Below, piece by piece: positions 1-6,263 of a stretch of DNA of 13,202 nucleotides; within the stretch, counting starts at the first letter, position 1; every line of letters starts with the position of its first letter. Location of the stretch: positions 1 to 13,202 of the forward strand of contig CAYJOG010000033.1 in NCBI GenBank assembly GCA_964371695.1, read 5' to 3'. The translations under genes and the position numbers were made by a program. Source of the stretch: CAYJOG01 sp964371695 [NCBI: uncultured bacterium]. GTDB lineage: Bacteria; CAYJOG01. The notes under the pieces are model-generated. The model had not been told where the DNA came from, made no database searches, and was given only the letters and a program-made list of their open reading frames with translations.

Positions 1-226
1 CCGTTGGCCCGGCGATCTGCACGCGGGTGCCCCCCACCAGCGACACCACCATCCCGGCCACGATGGCGGTGTAAAGCCCCTGCTCGGGCTTGGCCCCAGA
101 AGCAATGGCAAAGGCCATGGCCAGGGGCAGCGCCACCACCCCCACCAGCACACCAGCCGCCAGATTGGAGAGAAAGTGTTTTCTCTGAAACAGTCCGGCT
201 TTCCAGGCTTCTTCCAACGCGGTCAT
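1..226 (-). CDS. SulP-family anion (sulfate-type) transporter, N-terminal fragment
   Basis: Reading leftward from the ATG at 226-224, the first 75 codons match the N-terminus of SulP/SLC26-type transporters. A short amphipathic lead (MTALEEAWKAGLFQRKHFL) precedes a first membrane segment containing GVVALPLAMAFAIASG. This is followed by the family-typical run PEQGLYTAIVAGMVVSLVGG and TRVQIAGPT. SulP proteins are inner-membrane carriers of sulfate, bicarbonate or other anions. The substrate cannot be told from this fragment, and the membrane core and the cytoplasmic STAS domain lie beyond the window edge. A weak Shine-Dalgarno (AGGA) sits about 10 nt before the ATG. The family call is confident; the substrate is unknown. 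Confidence 0.88.
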   Translation of the reverse strand, partial: MTALEEAWKAGLFQRKHFLSNLAAGVLVGVVALPLAMAFAIASGAKPEQGLYTAIVAGMVVSLVGGTRVQIAGPT

Positions 227-277
227 TCTTTGACTTTCCTACCCCGCCAGGGGGTTACACGAAATTAACATGCCATG

Positions 278-305
278 ATAATAGGATGCCCATTATGCGC
301 TGCAA
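278..305 (-). promoter_or_regulatory. possible promoter of the SulP gene
   Basis: On the minus strand a TATTAT box (283-278) lies 16 nt after TTGCAG (305-300), giving a plausible but weak -10/-35 pair about 50 nt before the SulP ATG. A short GC palindrome (ACCCC...GGGGT, about 241-255) lies between it and the gene. This is motif inference only. Confidence 0.3.
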
Positions 306-332
306 GGGGAAAACGGGCTTTTCCCTATCTAT

Positions 333-483
333 CAGGTTGTTGAGAAAGTCCGTCCTGGACTTTCTCAGTCCATTTTGCTCAAGCAAGGCTCTCGCAAAAT
401 GGCGCTTTTGCAGGGGTTTTTGAAACCCCCTGCAAGCGGCAAAATCCATCCATGGATTTTTCAGGGTGTTTATCAACATCCTG
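333..483. repeat. composite palindromic intergenic element, copy A
   Basis: About 150 nt consisting almost entirely of hairpins. The outer ends are an imperfect inverted repeat: CAGGTTGTTGA at 333-343 against TCAACATCCTG at 473-483 (10 of 11 complementary). Inside are: an 11-bp perfect stem 341-351/357-367 with loop GTCCT; a 9-bp stem CCATTTTGC 370-378/394-402; a 12-13 bp stem with one bulge (TTGCAGGGGTTT 408-419 against 423-435); and an 8-bp stem AAAATCCA 441-448/453-460 with loop TCCA. The first and last hairpins share their core and loop with the element at 615-799. An open frame crosses it on the minus strand but looks accidental. It is probably a dispersed ERIC/MITE-like repeat; copy number elsewhere is unknown. 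Confidence 0.7.
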
Positions 484-614
484 CTATATTCCACCATCAG
501 GCCCTGATTTGACCGGGAAATCACAGGGAGGCTGCTCTGCCACAACCATTTTGGAGTAGGCGCGGTGTCCGCACTGCGCGCAGCCACAAGATAAATCAAG
601 GGTTTTTGTTTTTT

Positions 615-799
615 AGAGCCTGTTTATAAAGTCCGTCCTGGACTTTATAAACTTACCGCCAGCGGAGGCAAAGCCTCCTCGGCGGGCAAAAACCTCAGTG
701 TTTTCAACACTTCGGCTTTTGGGGCGGGACATCCATGTCCCGCAAGCGCCTGTTTCTATGACACCATGTTTCCCATGGCGCAATTTAGAAACAGGCTCT
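615..799. repeat. composite palindromic intergenic element, copy B
   Basis: About 185 nt bounded by a perfect 11-bp inverted repeat, AGAGCCTGTTT (615-625) and AAACAGGCTCT (789-799). Next to the left end is a 13-bp perfect hairpin 622-634/640-652 with loop GTCCT, sharing the AAAGTCC-GTCCT-GGACTTT core with copy A. Then come: a GC stem CCGCC/GGAGGC (656-669) against GCCTCC/GGCGG (673-685); a small GTGTT/AACAC hairpin near 700-712; an 8-bp stem GCGGGACA 724-731/736-743 with loop TCCA, as in copy A; and CCTGTTTCTA 749-758 paired with TAGAAACAGG 786-795. The same order of modules as copy A suggests one diverged repeat family, possibly mobile as a MITE. No direct-repeat target duplication was evident by eye. 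Confidence 0.7.
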
Positions 800-929
800 T
801 ACGGCGGTGGGAGTTCGAGCGGAGGCACTCTGGGTGCCCATTGGGGCACCCAGCCGCGAGAAGGCGATAGCCCGTCGCTGCTCCGTAAGATTAACGGCTA
901 TGCCCCTTTGGGGAGCGGGAACAAAGGGG
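797..929. other. further hairpin-rich stretch downstream of the RtcB-like gene
   Basis: This completes the roughly 740-nt gene-free interval 227-965. It contains a long-range pair TCTTACGG (797-804)/CCGTAAGA (883-890). This encloses a perfect 10-bp hairpin CTGGGTGCCC 830-839/844-853 with loop ATTG. A further 8-bp stem CCCCTTTG 903-910/922-929 follows. None of the stems is followed by a T-run in the direction of the RtcB-like gene, so no classical Rho-independent terminator is called. I see no convincing gene here; a structured RNA cannot be excluded. Confidence 0.4.
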
Positions 930-965
930 TCGTTTCTTTTACCAACTTCCAGGTTCCAAGCCCGG

Positions 966-2195
966 TCAGGGATAAATCACCACCACTGGGTCCAGCAGTG
1001 TGCGGGGGGTGAGGTGAGGGGTGGTGGCGGAGGGTGTGGTGATGTCCCATTCCGGCGCGGGGTGGCGGAAGCCCTGGTTGTCCCACACGGTGTTTTTTTC
1101 GTCGCTGGCGAGAATCCACCGGGGCCGCCGGGCTTCCTGGCCCAGGGCAGACAGTTTGTCGGGCCGGGCCTGGGCAAAACCCGTGTCGGCGGGCAGGTAA
1201 GGATTGGGTGTGCCGGGAGGCGCTTCCAGCAGGGCGCTGAGGCCCTCCAGCGGCCCCCGCAACAGGGCGTGGTGCAGGGAGACGCCCCGCTGGTGCAGCA
1301 GCAGGGTGCGCTCGGTCCACTGGCCGGTTTTTTCGTCTGGCCACGGAAAACGCCCGTGCTGCACCGCCAGAAAGGGGCTGTCCCACCAGAACGCCGGCTC
1401 CACGGGCAACAGGCCCTTCATGGCCCGCACCGCCATCAGGGCCTGCGTGCCCAGCACCAGGCGGTTGCACAGGGCAAAGGTGCAGGCGGCCCCGGCGTGG
1501 CGCAGGGCGGCTCCCGCCTGGGGGCTGTGCAGCGGCAGGGGAACGGTGTCCGTGGTGGCGAAAACCCCCCGGCTGCCCGCCTGCACCGCCAGCATCAGGT
1601 CTCCGGCCACCAGGGTGGTTTCTGGCTCCTGGGTCTGTATCACCCGCGCCAGCATCACCCACTGGTTGCCGCGCCCCAGGGTGCCCAGGCGCTTGCCGAG
1701 CGCGCTCAGGGTGTCTTCTGGCAAGTCCAGCCGGTCGCTGAGGGGGTGCAGGCCGCGCCAGGGCAAAAGATGCTGGGGCACGGTGTGCAGGCCCATGTTG
1801 CGCATGGCCTCGCTGCCCGTGAGAAAAACTTCCTGCACGCCCCCCGCCGAGAGCACCATCTGACCGGCGGCTTTTTTGCCGTGGGGGCGGGCGACGGCCT
1901 CATAAAGCGTCTGGGCCAGTTTTTGTTCCTTGCGCACCAAGCGAATGTCTTTTTCCATGGGCAGCCGCCACAGCGACACGCCCAGGCCGGGGTCTGGCGC
2001 CAGCAGGGCCGGGAAGAAATGCCCCCGGTCGGGGTGGCTGGCCACGGCCACGCCCCAGGGCAGGCCCACCGACGGGCTGAGGTTGGACTGGAAGGAAAAA
2101 TGCGGCGACAGGCCACAATCCCCCGCCAGGGACTGAAGCGGTCCCAGCAGCGTCGCTCTTGTTCCGGTATTGACTGCTGCTGTCCCGTCGCTCAC
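966..2195 (-). CDS. RtcB-like protein (release factor H-coupled RctB type), probably catalytically inactive
   Basis: 409 residues from a GTG start that overlaps the stop of the nuclease gene (GTGA at 2195-2192); there is no in-frame ATG until about residue 80. Landmarks follow RtcB 3'-phosphate RNA ligases in order: LPWGVAVAS...FPALLAPDPGLGVSLWR (45-77, family xGxDIGCGV), LGTLGRGNQ (170-178, family GTLGxGNH), VQAGSRG (204-210, family HSGSRG), CNR (243-245, family ANRQ), HQRGV (301-305, family HRKGA), PPGTPNPYL (326-334, family PGSxGxxSYLV) and a C-terminal DPVVVIYP (402-409). The Asp of DIGC remains (D68). However, the Cys is Leu71, the GNH His is Gln178, the HSGSRG His is Gln205, and the HGAGR segment holding the guanylylated His is replaced by ALGQEARR (350-357). 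Metal binding and GTP-dependent ligation are therefore unlikely. The frame is intact, so this looks like a conserved pseudoenzyme rather than a decayed gene. Assignment is by remembered motifs and is moderately confident. Confidence 0.68.
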   Translation of the reverse strand: MSDGTAAVNTGTRATLLGPLQSLAGDCGLSPHFSFQSNLSPSVGLPWGVAVASHPDRGHFFPALLAPDPGLGVSLWRLPMEKDIRLVRKEQKLAQTLYEAVARPHGKKAAGQMVLSAGGVQEVFLTGSEAMRNMGLHTVPQHLLPWRGLHPLSDRLDLPEDTLSALGKRLGTLGRGNQWVMLARVIQTQEPETTLVAGDLMLAVQAGSRGVFATTDTVPLPLHSPQAGAALRHAGAACTFALCNRLVLGTQALMAVRAMKGLLPVEPAFWWDSPFLAVQHGRFPWPDEKTGQWTERTLLLHQRGVSLHHALLRGPLEGLSALLEAPPGTPNPYLPADTGFAQARPDKLSALGQEARRPRWILASDEKNTVWDNQGFRHPAPEWDITTPSATTPHLTPRTLLDPVVVIYP

Positions 2196-2713
2196 TGATC
2201 CATGAAATCCGACGGTTTGATGTTCTCGATGAAATCCTTGAACTTTTCCCGCTCTTCCTCTTCGTTTTCCGCTTCTTCGCCTTTTTCGTTGATGCGGTCG
2301 AGCGCGCTTTCGTCCAGCACGTCCTGGCTCACAAAAATGGGGCACTGCACCCGCACGGCCACCGCCAGGGCGTCAGAGGGGCGGCTGTCGATGGCCAGTT
2401 CGGGGCCGTCGTTTTTTTTCAGACTCAACTGGGCGTGAAACACTTTGTCCACAATACTGTGAATGGTCACCCGCACCACCGATTGGCCGCTTTCTTTAAG
2501 CACATTGGCGAGCAGATCATGTGTCATGGGGCGGGGGGTGATCTGTTTGTCCAGGGCCAGTTGAATGGCGGCGGCTTCGGGCATGCCAATCCAGATGGGC
2601 AAAAAACGGTGCGATTCTTCGTCGCGCAGAATCACCACCGGACTCTTCTGGATCAGGTCATAACGGATGCCCTCAATGAACATGCGCACCAACATGCCGC
2701 TTTCCTGGTTCAT
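2192..2713 (-). CDS. DUF151 / bifunctional nuclease (BFN) domain protein
   Basis: 173 residues. It shows the BFN-domain pattern: YDLIQKSPVVILRDEESHRFLPIWIGMPEA near the N-terminus (about 19-48), ITPRPMTHDLLANVL (about 58-72) and ELAIDSRPSDALAVAVR (about 105-121, the family signature SRPSDALALA). A charged tail follows, ending in EKFKDFIENIKPSDF, as in the bacterial family. Characterised members degrade RNA and single-stranded DNA, but most bacterial ones are untested. The ATG at 2713-2711 has no Shine-Dalgarno; a TATAAT box lies 8 nt upstream, so the mRNA may be leaderless. Its stop overlaps the start of the RtcB-like gene, implying coupled translation. It lies 84 nt after rpmA and may also be reached by read-through. 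Confidence 0.88.
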   Translation of the reverse strand: MNQESGMLVRMFIEGIRYDLIQKSPVVILRDEESHRFLPIWIGMPEAAAIQLALDKQITPRPMTHDLLANVLKESGQSVVRVTIHSIVDKVFHAQLSLKKNDGPELAIDSRPSDALAVAVRVQCPIFVSQDVLDESALDRINEKGEEAENEEEEREKFKDFIENIKPSDFMDQ

Positions 2714-2721
2714 GTGGCCAG

Positions 2722-2727
2722 ATTATA
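2722..2727 (-). promoter_or_regulatory. -10 box of the DUF151 nuclease gene
   Basis: Perfect TATAAT on the minus strand (2727-2722), ending 8 nt before the ATG. No clear -35 hexamer was found at 16-18 nt spacing. The predicted transcript start falls at or next to the start codon. Confidence 0.55.
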
Positions 2728-2797
2728 GGCGGGTCGGTGAAAAAACGGGGGGGTTTTGTGAGGCAAGTGGATGAATCAGACGCCGCAGGCAGGCTTT

Positions 2798-3058
2798 TCA
2801 GCCTTCTTTGTTCACCACATGCACCCGGCGTTTTGCCCGGCCTGCGTGGTCAAAGGTCACCACGCCATCGGCCGTGGCAAACAGGGTGAAGTCCTTGCCC
2901 ATGCCCACGTTGTCGCCGGGGTAAAACCGCGTGCCGCGCTGGCGGATGAGAATGTTGCCCGCCGCCACTTTTTCGCCGCCATAACGTTTCACGCCCAGAT
3001 ACTGCGGGTTGGAATCCCGACCGTTTTTGCTGGAGCCAAGACCTTTTTTGTGTGCCAT
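2798..3058 (-). CDS. rpmA: 50S ribosomal protein L27
   Basis: 86 residues, a normal length. It carries the highly conserved N-terminus [20 protein letters not shown], then [22 protein letters not shown] and [18 protein letters not shown]27 is a large-subunit protein whose N-terminal tail reaches the peptidyl-transferase centre. The mature AHKKG start is present without the extra cleaved N-terminal extension seen in Firmicutes. It follows rplU by 12 nt; its Shine-Dalgarno (GGAG, 3070-3067) abuts the rplU stop codon, so the two are co-transcribed. The next gene downstream is the DUF151 nuclease, not obg as in many bacteria. Confidence 0.98.
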   Translation of the reverse strand: MAHKKGLGSSKNGRDSNPQYLGVKRYGGEKVAAGNILIRQRGTRFYPGDNVGMGKDFTLFATADGVVTFDHAGRAKRRVHVVNKEG

Positions 3059-3070
3059 GACAACTTCTCC

Positions 3071-3388
3071 TTAATTCCCGGTGTTGACCGAGATCACCTT
3101 GAGCAGGGTGTATTTCTGCCGGTGGCCCTGATGATGGCGGATCCCTTTTTTGGGCTTGAAGGTGCTGATGCGGATTTTTTCGCCCTTGGTCTGGGCCAGC
3201 ACCTGGGTTTTGACAGAGGCGCCTTCTATTGTGGGAGCGCCGAACTGGCTGCCTGGGCCATCCAGCAATGCCAGCACTTCCGTAATCACCACTTCCTGGC
3301 CTGCCTCGGCGTCGAGTTTCTCTACAGAAATCTCGTCGCCTTCTTTGACGATGAACTGCTTTGCTCCGGTCTGAATCACGGCCTGCAT
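3071..3388 (-). CDS. rplU: 50S ribosomal protein L21
   Basis: 105 residues, a normal length. It has the L21 signature MQAVIQTGAKQFIVKEGDEI at the N-terminus and KKGIRHHQGHRQKYTLLKV near the C-terminus. L21 binds 23S rRNA in the large subunit. A strong Shine-Dalgarno AGGAGG lies 4 nt before the ATG (3398-3393), in contrast to the Shine-Dalgarno-free starts elsewhere in the window. The 45-nt gap to the epimerase gene contains a weak 5-bp stem (GCCCC 3402-3406/3417-3421) but no recognised promoter, so transcription may start further upstream, inside or before the epimerase gene. Confidence 0.97.
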   Translation of the reverse strand: MQAVIQTGAKQFIVKEGDEISVEKLDAEAGQEVVITEVLALLDGPGSQFGAPTIEGASVKTQVLAQTKGEKIRISTFKPKKGIRHHQGHRQKYTLLKVISVNTGN

Positions 3389-3433
3389 AACGCCTCCTGT
3401 TGCCCCAGCGAAAGACGGGGCGGGCAGAAGATG

Positions 3434-4438
3434 TTAATGACGGGTCAAAAACATGTCAATGGCCTTTACGGCCCAGGGGGGAAGTTCCTGAAGTTTGGCC
3501 CGGCGGGCCTCGCGGGCGGCGGCAAAAATCTCTCCCAGAGACCGCTGGGGCGCATAACCCGTGGTTTCGCGCAACAGGCCGTCGTCTACCGTGCAGGGAT
3601 ATTTCAGAAAATCCAGGCTGGTGGGGGGGAAAGGAAACACATGGCGGCGAAAAAGAGACCCCACTGCCTGGCGCAGGGGGGTCTCTGGCAGCGCCAGGGG
3701 CACGGCCCCGCATTCCCGCACCGCCACCGAAAGCGGCACGGCTCCTGGCCCCGACACGTTGAACACCCCCCGCACGCCGGGCTTGAGGGTGGCGGCCACG
3801 GCGGCGCTCAGGTCTTCTTCGTGCAGAAACTGGCACATGGGGTCAAACCCCAGGGGCGTGACCACCACGGGGCTGAGCAAAAACTGGCCAATGGCGCTGT
3901 GAACATGGGTGCCCAGGGTGTTCACAGGCCGCAAAATCACGGTTTCGAGCTGGGGGTATTTCCACAGATACATGCTGGCCAGTGAGTCCACCTCTACCAG
4001 ATCGCGAATATAGGGATTGGTGCGGGCGGCGTTCAGCGGGGCGGTTTCGTCCATGTAAAGCGGGTTTTCCGCAAAAGCGCCATACACATAGCTGCTTGAG
4101 AAAATGATCATCTTTTTCACGCCATGGTTGATGCAGAGGTCCAGCAGGCGGCGGGTGCCCTCCACATTCACGCGGTGGCGGGTGGCCGAATCGGTGCGAA
4201 AATGCCGCACCTGCGCCAAGTGAATCACCGCGTCGGGCCGCACGGCCCGCACCTGGTTTTCGCCCTTGCGACTCATGATGTCCGCCAGGTGAAAATGCAC
4301 GTCAGGCAACGGCTCGGCGGGCGTGGCGCGGTCAAAACCATGCACCTCGAAGTCATCCTTGAGCAGGGCCGACAACAGACGCCCCTGGCCTCCGCTGACA
4401 CCGGTGATCAGCAGGCGAGGTTTGGCGGCGGCGGGCAT
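3434..4438 (-). CDS. NAD(P)-dependent epimerase/dehydratase (extended SDR family)
   Basis: 334 residues, a typical length. The Rossmann nucleotide-binding motif is TGVSGGQG (12-19, family TGxxGxxG). An acidic residue at the end of the second strand (GFDRA, D36) suits NAD binding. Further matches are DAVIHLA (69-75), NVEGT (91-95), SSSYVYG (114-120) and LRPVNTLG in the C-terminal half. Such enzymes usually modify nucleotide sugars or related metabolites. The catalytic YxxxK reads Y143-IRD-L147, so the usual lysine appears to be Leu; activity as a standard SDR is uncertain. A TATAAT box 6 nt before the ATG and no Shine-Dalgarno suggest a leaderless message. It is transcribed toward rplU-rpmA. 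The substrate cannot be inferred. Confidence 0.85.
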   Translation of the reverse strand: MPAAAKPRLLITGVSGGQGRLLSALLKDDFEVHGFDRATPAEPLPDVHFHLADIMSRKGENQVRAVRPDAVIHLAQVRHFRTDSATRHRVNVEGTRRLLDLCINHGVKKMIIFSSSYVYGAFAENPLYMDETAPLNAARTNPYIRDLVEVDSLASMYLWKYPQLETVILRPVNTLGTHVHSAIGQFLLSPVVVTPLGFDPMCQFLHEEDLSAAVAATLKPGVRGVFNVSGPGAVPLSVAVRECGAVPLALPETPLRQAVGSLFRRHVFPFPPTSLDFLKYPCTVDDGLLRETTGYAPQRSLGEIFAAAREARRAKLQELPPWAVKAIDMFLTRH

Positions 4439-4444
4439 GGGGGG

Positions 4445-4450
4445 ATTATA
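4445..4450 (-). promoter_or_regulatory. -10 box of the epimerase/dehydratase gene
   Basis: Perfect TATAAT on the minus strand (4450-4445), separated from the ATG by six C residues only. A weak TTTTCT lies about 16-17 nt upstream. It implies transcription starting at or within a base or two of the start codon. Confidence 0.55.
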
Positions 4451-4492
4451 ACCGGGTGGTTCGGATAGAAAACGGTGATGCGGACATCGCCG

Positions 4493-5092
4493 CTACACCA
4501 CTTCAACAAACCCCGCTTCTCCCAAAGGCGCATAGGTGACACCACGGGGTTCCGGCTCTGACGAAAAAAGCGTTACGCCCTGCACCTGCCACAAAGAGTT
4601 CTCAGGCCACTGGGGCCAGACCACCTTTTTCTCTGCGCGACCGGGCCAGTTTTCTCCCCGGTGCCGCGCCAGTGTGACATGGGGCCTGAGGGGCGGGCCA
4701 AACCGCTCGCCCTTCACATTGGGCGTGAGCGACAACAGGGTTTGATGCAGGGCGTCCAGCGCTTCGCTGGGGTTCCACTCCAGCCACACCATGGTGGGTT
4801 TTTGTCGGTTGGGGGCCATTCCCACGCGGGGGCCTGAGAGTGAAAACGGTTTTTGGCCCGCCAGCAGCCGGGTGGCCTCGGTCAGCAACGGGGGAGCATT
4901 TCCTGCAGGGACATTGCCCAGAAACAACACCGTCAGATGCCAGTTGCGGGGCGCAGTCCAGCGCCAGTCCCGGCGAAAAAGTGGTGAGCCTCCCGGCCGG
5001 GTCATCTCCTGCAGGCCCGGCAGCAGGTCTGCCGGAAACGTCACGCCCCAGAAAAGCCGCAACGGGTCTGAACTGGTTTGGTCCTTGTCCAT
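4493..5092 (-). CDS. thpR: RNA 2',3'-cyclic phosphodiesterase (2'-5' RNA ligase family)
   Basis: 199 residues from the ATG at 5092. Both HxTx motifs of the 2H phosphoesterase superfamily are present: NWHLTVLFLG (His52, Thr54) and RPHVTLAR (His138, Thr140), with 85 residues between the histidines. The N-terminal LRLFWGVTFP matches the usual R-x-F-x-A/G-x-x-x-P strand. Family members open 2',3'-cyclic phosphates on RNA ends to 2'-phosphates and, in vitro, join 2'-5' linkages. An ATG 10 nt upstream (5102) is closer to the promoter but out of frame. The gene is divergent from the 5126 operon and shares a symmetric -10 region with it. Confidence 0.93.
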   Translation of the reverse strand: MDKDQTSSDPLRLFWGVTFPADLLPGLQEMTRPGGSPLFRRDWRWTAPRNWHLTVLFLGNVPAGNAPPLLTEATRLLAGQKPFSLSGPRVGMAPNRQKPTMVWLEWNPSEALDALHQTLLSLTPNVKGERFGPPLRPHVTLARHRGENWPGRAEKKVVWPQWPENSLWQVQGVTLFSSEPEPRGVTYAPLGEAGFVEVV

Positions 5093-5111
5093 GCCGGTGC
5101 ATCTTACGAGA

Positions 5112-5119
5112 GTTATAAT
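5112..5119. promoter_or_regulatory. bidirectional promoter with overlapping -10 boxes
   Basis: GTTATAAT gives TATAAT on the plus strand (5114-5119), 6 nt before the ATG of the 5126 gene, and TATAAC on the minus strand (5117-5112), 19 nt before the thpR ATG. This is the only divergence point in the window. No strong -35 was found on either strand. Confidence 0.6.
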
Positions 5120-5125
5120 TGATCT

Positions 5126-5704
5126 ATGCCGCCCTTTGTGGACATCACGCTGGGGCGTGTGCAAAAGTCGCCCGCCCAATCGCCCAAGGCCGCTTCTCAG
5201 GCCGGGGCAGCCCCTGCCGAGGCGCGCCACCAGCGGCCCGCCCACCTCACCAACAGTGTTTACGCTTCGTTTCGTCAGGCCATCGCCCAGGGCGAAGCCG
5301 ACCTGCGCAAGGGCAAGGCCACCGCTTATCGCCGCCACCTGCGCAAACTGGGGCTGATGGACATCGAAGAACTCACCCTGCTGCCCCACGACACCGACGA
5401 CGACGTGTTCACCGCCGTGTATGACACGCTGGACACCTGGCCCCAGGAGTCCTCTTTTTTCGTGCTGCAGCAGCTGCTGAACGGCGGTCACGACACCACC
5501 CCCTGGGGCAGGACGCCCCCCGCGCCGCTTGGCAGCGCCGAGGCCACGCGCCTGTGGCTGGGCAATCAGGAAAAAGCCATTGACGAGGCCGTGGCGGGTG
5601 ATCACTCCGCCGAATCCCGCCTGTGGATGGTGAGCCGCCAGCGGGAGTTCCGTGAAATCCGCGAACGTCTGGAAGACCTGTTGACCGATCTGGACAGACT
5701 GTGA
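5126..5704 (+). CDS. uncharacterised protein, first gene of an unknown three-gene operon
   Basis: 192 residues; I do not recognise the family. The N-terminal 40 residues are low-complexity, rich in Ala, Pro and Gln, and probably disordered. The middle is helical with a basic segment (RKGKATAYRRHLRKLGL, about 72-88) and an acidic patch (HDTDDD). The C-terminus (about 168-192, RQREFREIRERLEDLLTDLDRL) looks like an amphipathic helix or short coiled coil. There is no signal peptide, membrane segment or cysteine. The start is set by a TATAAT 6 nt upstream and the lack of any other start; no Shine-Dalgarno is visible. It overlaps the next gene by GTGA. Likely cytoplasmic, in a complex with its operon partners (inference). 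Confidence 0.72.
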   Translation: MPPFVDITLGRVQKSPAQSPKAASQAGAAPAEARHQRPAHLTNSVYASFRQAIAQGEADLRKGKATAYRRHLRKLGLMDIEELTLLPHDTDDDVFTAVYDTLDTWPQESSFFVLQQLLNGGHDTTPWGRTPPAPLGSAEATRLWLGNQEKAIDEAVAGDHSAESRLWMVSRQREFREIRERLEDLLTDLDRL

Positions 5705-6261
5705 AAACGCCCGCTCAACCCCCTGTTTCTTTTGGCCTGTTCAGCGCGATTTTGCGCAGAGACGTACACATGGGCGGCCTGCTGGTGCTGGACACCCTGG
5801 CCCTGCCCCTGGCTTTTCACCACACCCAGCCCTATCGCCCCAGCACCATCGGGCGGTTGCTGATGGGCACCAAAGACAACACCTTTGTGCGCGCCCGCGT
5901 GTTGTTGCCCGCCCTGATGCAGACGCTGGCGGCCCCGCCCACCCTGTTGCTGATGCACGACAAAACCACCTTCGAGGCACTCACGCCAGAGTTCCTCGCG
6001 GCCCAGCCCACGCTGCTGATTGCCGAGGGAAAGGGTGACCCGTTGCCCAGCCCCGGCGACCAGACCCCCCAGGAAGACGGCAGCCTGCTGGCCCAGCTCT
6101 ATGACGTGGGGCCGCCCCTGCACCTGTGGGGCGAGAACGCCGCCCAGTGGATAGATCCCCTCATGGCCTTTGCCCGCCACGGTGATTTCACCGAAACCTT
6201 CAGCCACATCGATCAGGCCCTGCAAACCCAGTTTGACGAAGAAGTGCGGAAAGAGGGCTAA
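5701..6261 (+). CDS. uncharacterised protein with a GGLLVLD...PYRP motif, second gene of the operon
   Basis: 186 residues from a GTG start overlapping the previous stop (GTGA, 5701-5704). The segment at about 25-56 (HMGGLLVLD, PLAFHHTQPYRPSTIGRLLMG) resembles, from memory, an uncharacterised family in several bacterial phyla with a pattern like GGLLVxDxxGxPLEFxYTxPxRPTxxQxxLYG. No function is known to me for that family. The rest contains hydrophobic strands (TLLLMHD, TLLIAEG) suggestive of an alpha/beta fold, and an acidic C-terminus. No signal peptide or transmembrane helix is apparent. The resemblance is weak-to-moderate evidence; coding status is well supported by the overlap and the tight operon spacing. 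Confidence 0.7.
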   Translation: MKTPAQPPVSFGLFSAILRRDVHMGGLLVLDTLALPLAFHHTQPYRPSTIGRLLMGTKDNTFVRARVLLPALMQTLAAPPTLLLMHDKTTFEALTPEFLAAQPTLLIAEGKGDPLPSPGDQTPQEDGSLLAQLYDVGPPLHLWGENAAQWIDPLMAFARHGDFTETFSHIDQALQTQFDEEVRKEG

Positions 6262-6263
6262 GC

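Noticed and set aside
255-599. Possible small protein (114 codons) on the minus strand between SulP and the repeats
   Set aside because: Most of it is a translation of the palindromic element at 333-483. There is no Shine-Dalgarno and no recognisable domain.
806-890. tRNA-like look (GTTCGAG segment within a structured stretch)
   Set aside because: No T-arm, anticodon arm or acceptor stem of correct size can be formed around it; the pairings are long-range hairpins instead.
807-2198. Long plus-strand open frame (463 codons) opposite the RtcB-like gene
   Set aside because: Composition is Gly/Gln/His-rich low-complexity typical of antisense frames in GC-rich DNA. The minus-strand frame has recognisable RtcB motifs and an overlap with the nuclease gene.
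2771-3985. Plus-strand open frame (404 codons) across rpmA, rplU and the epimerase
   Set aside because: It runs antisense across three confidently identified genes; no domain or initiation signal is visible.
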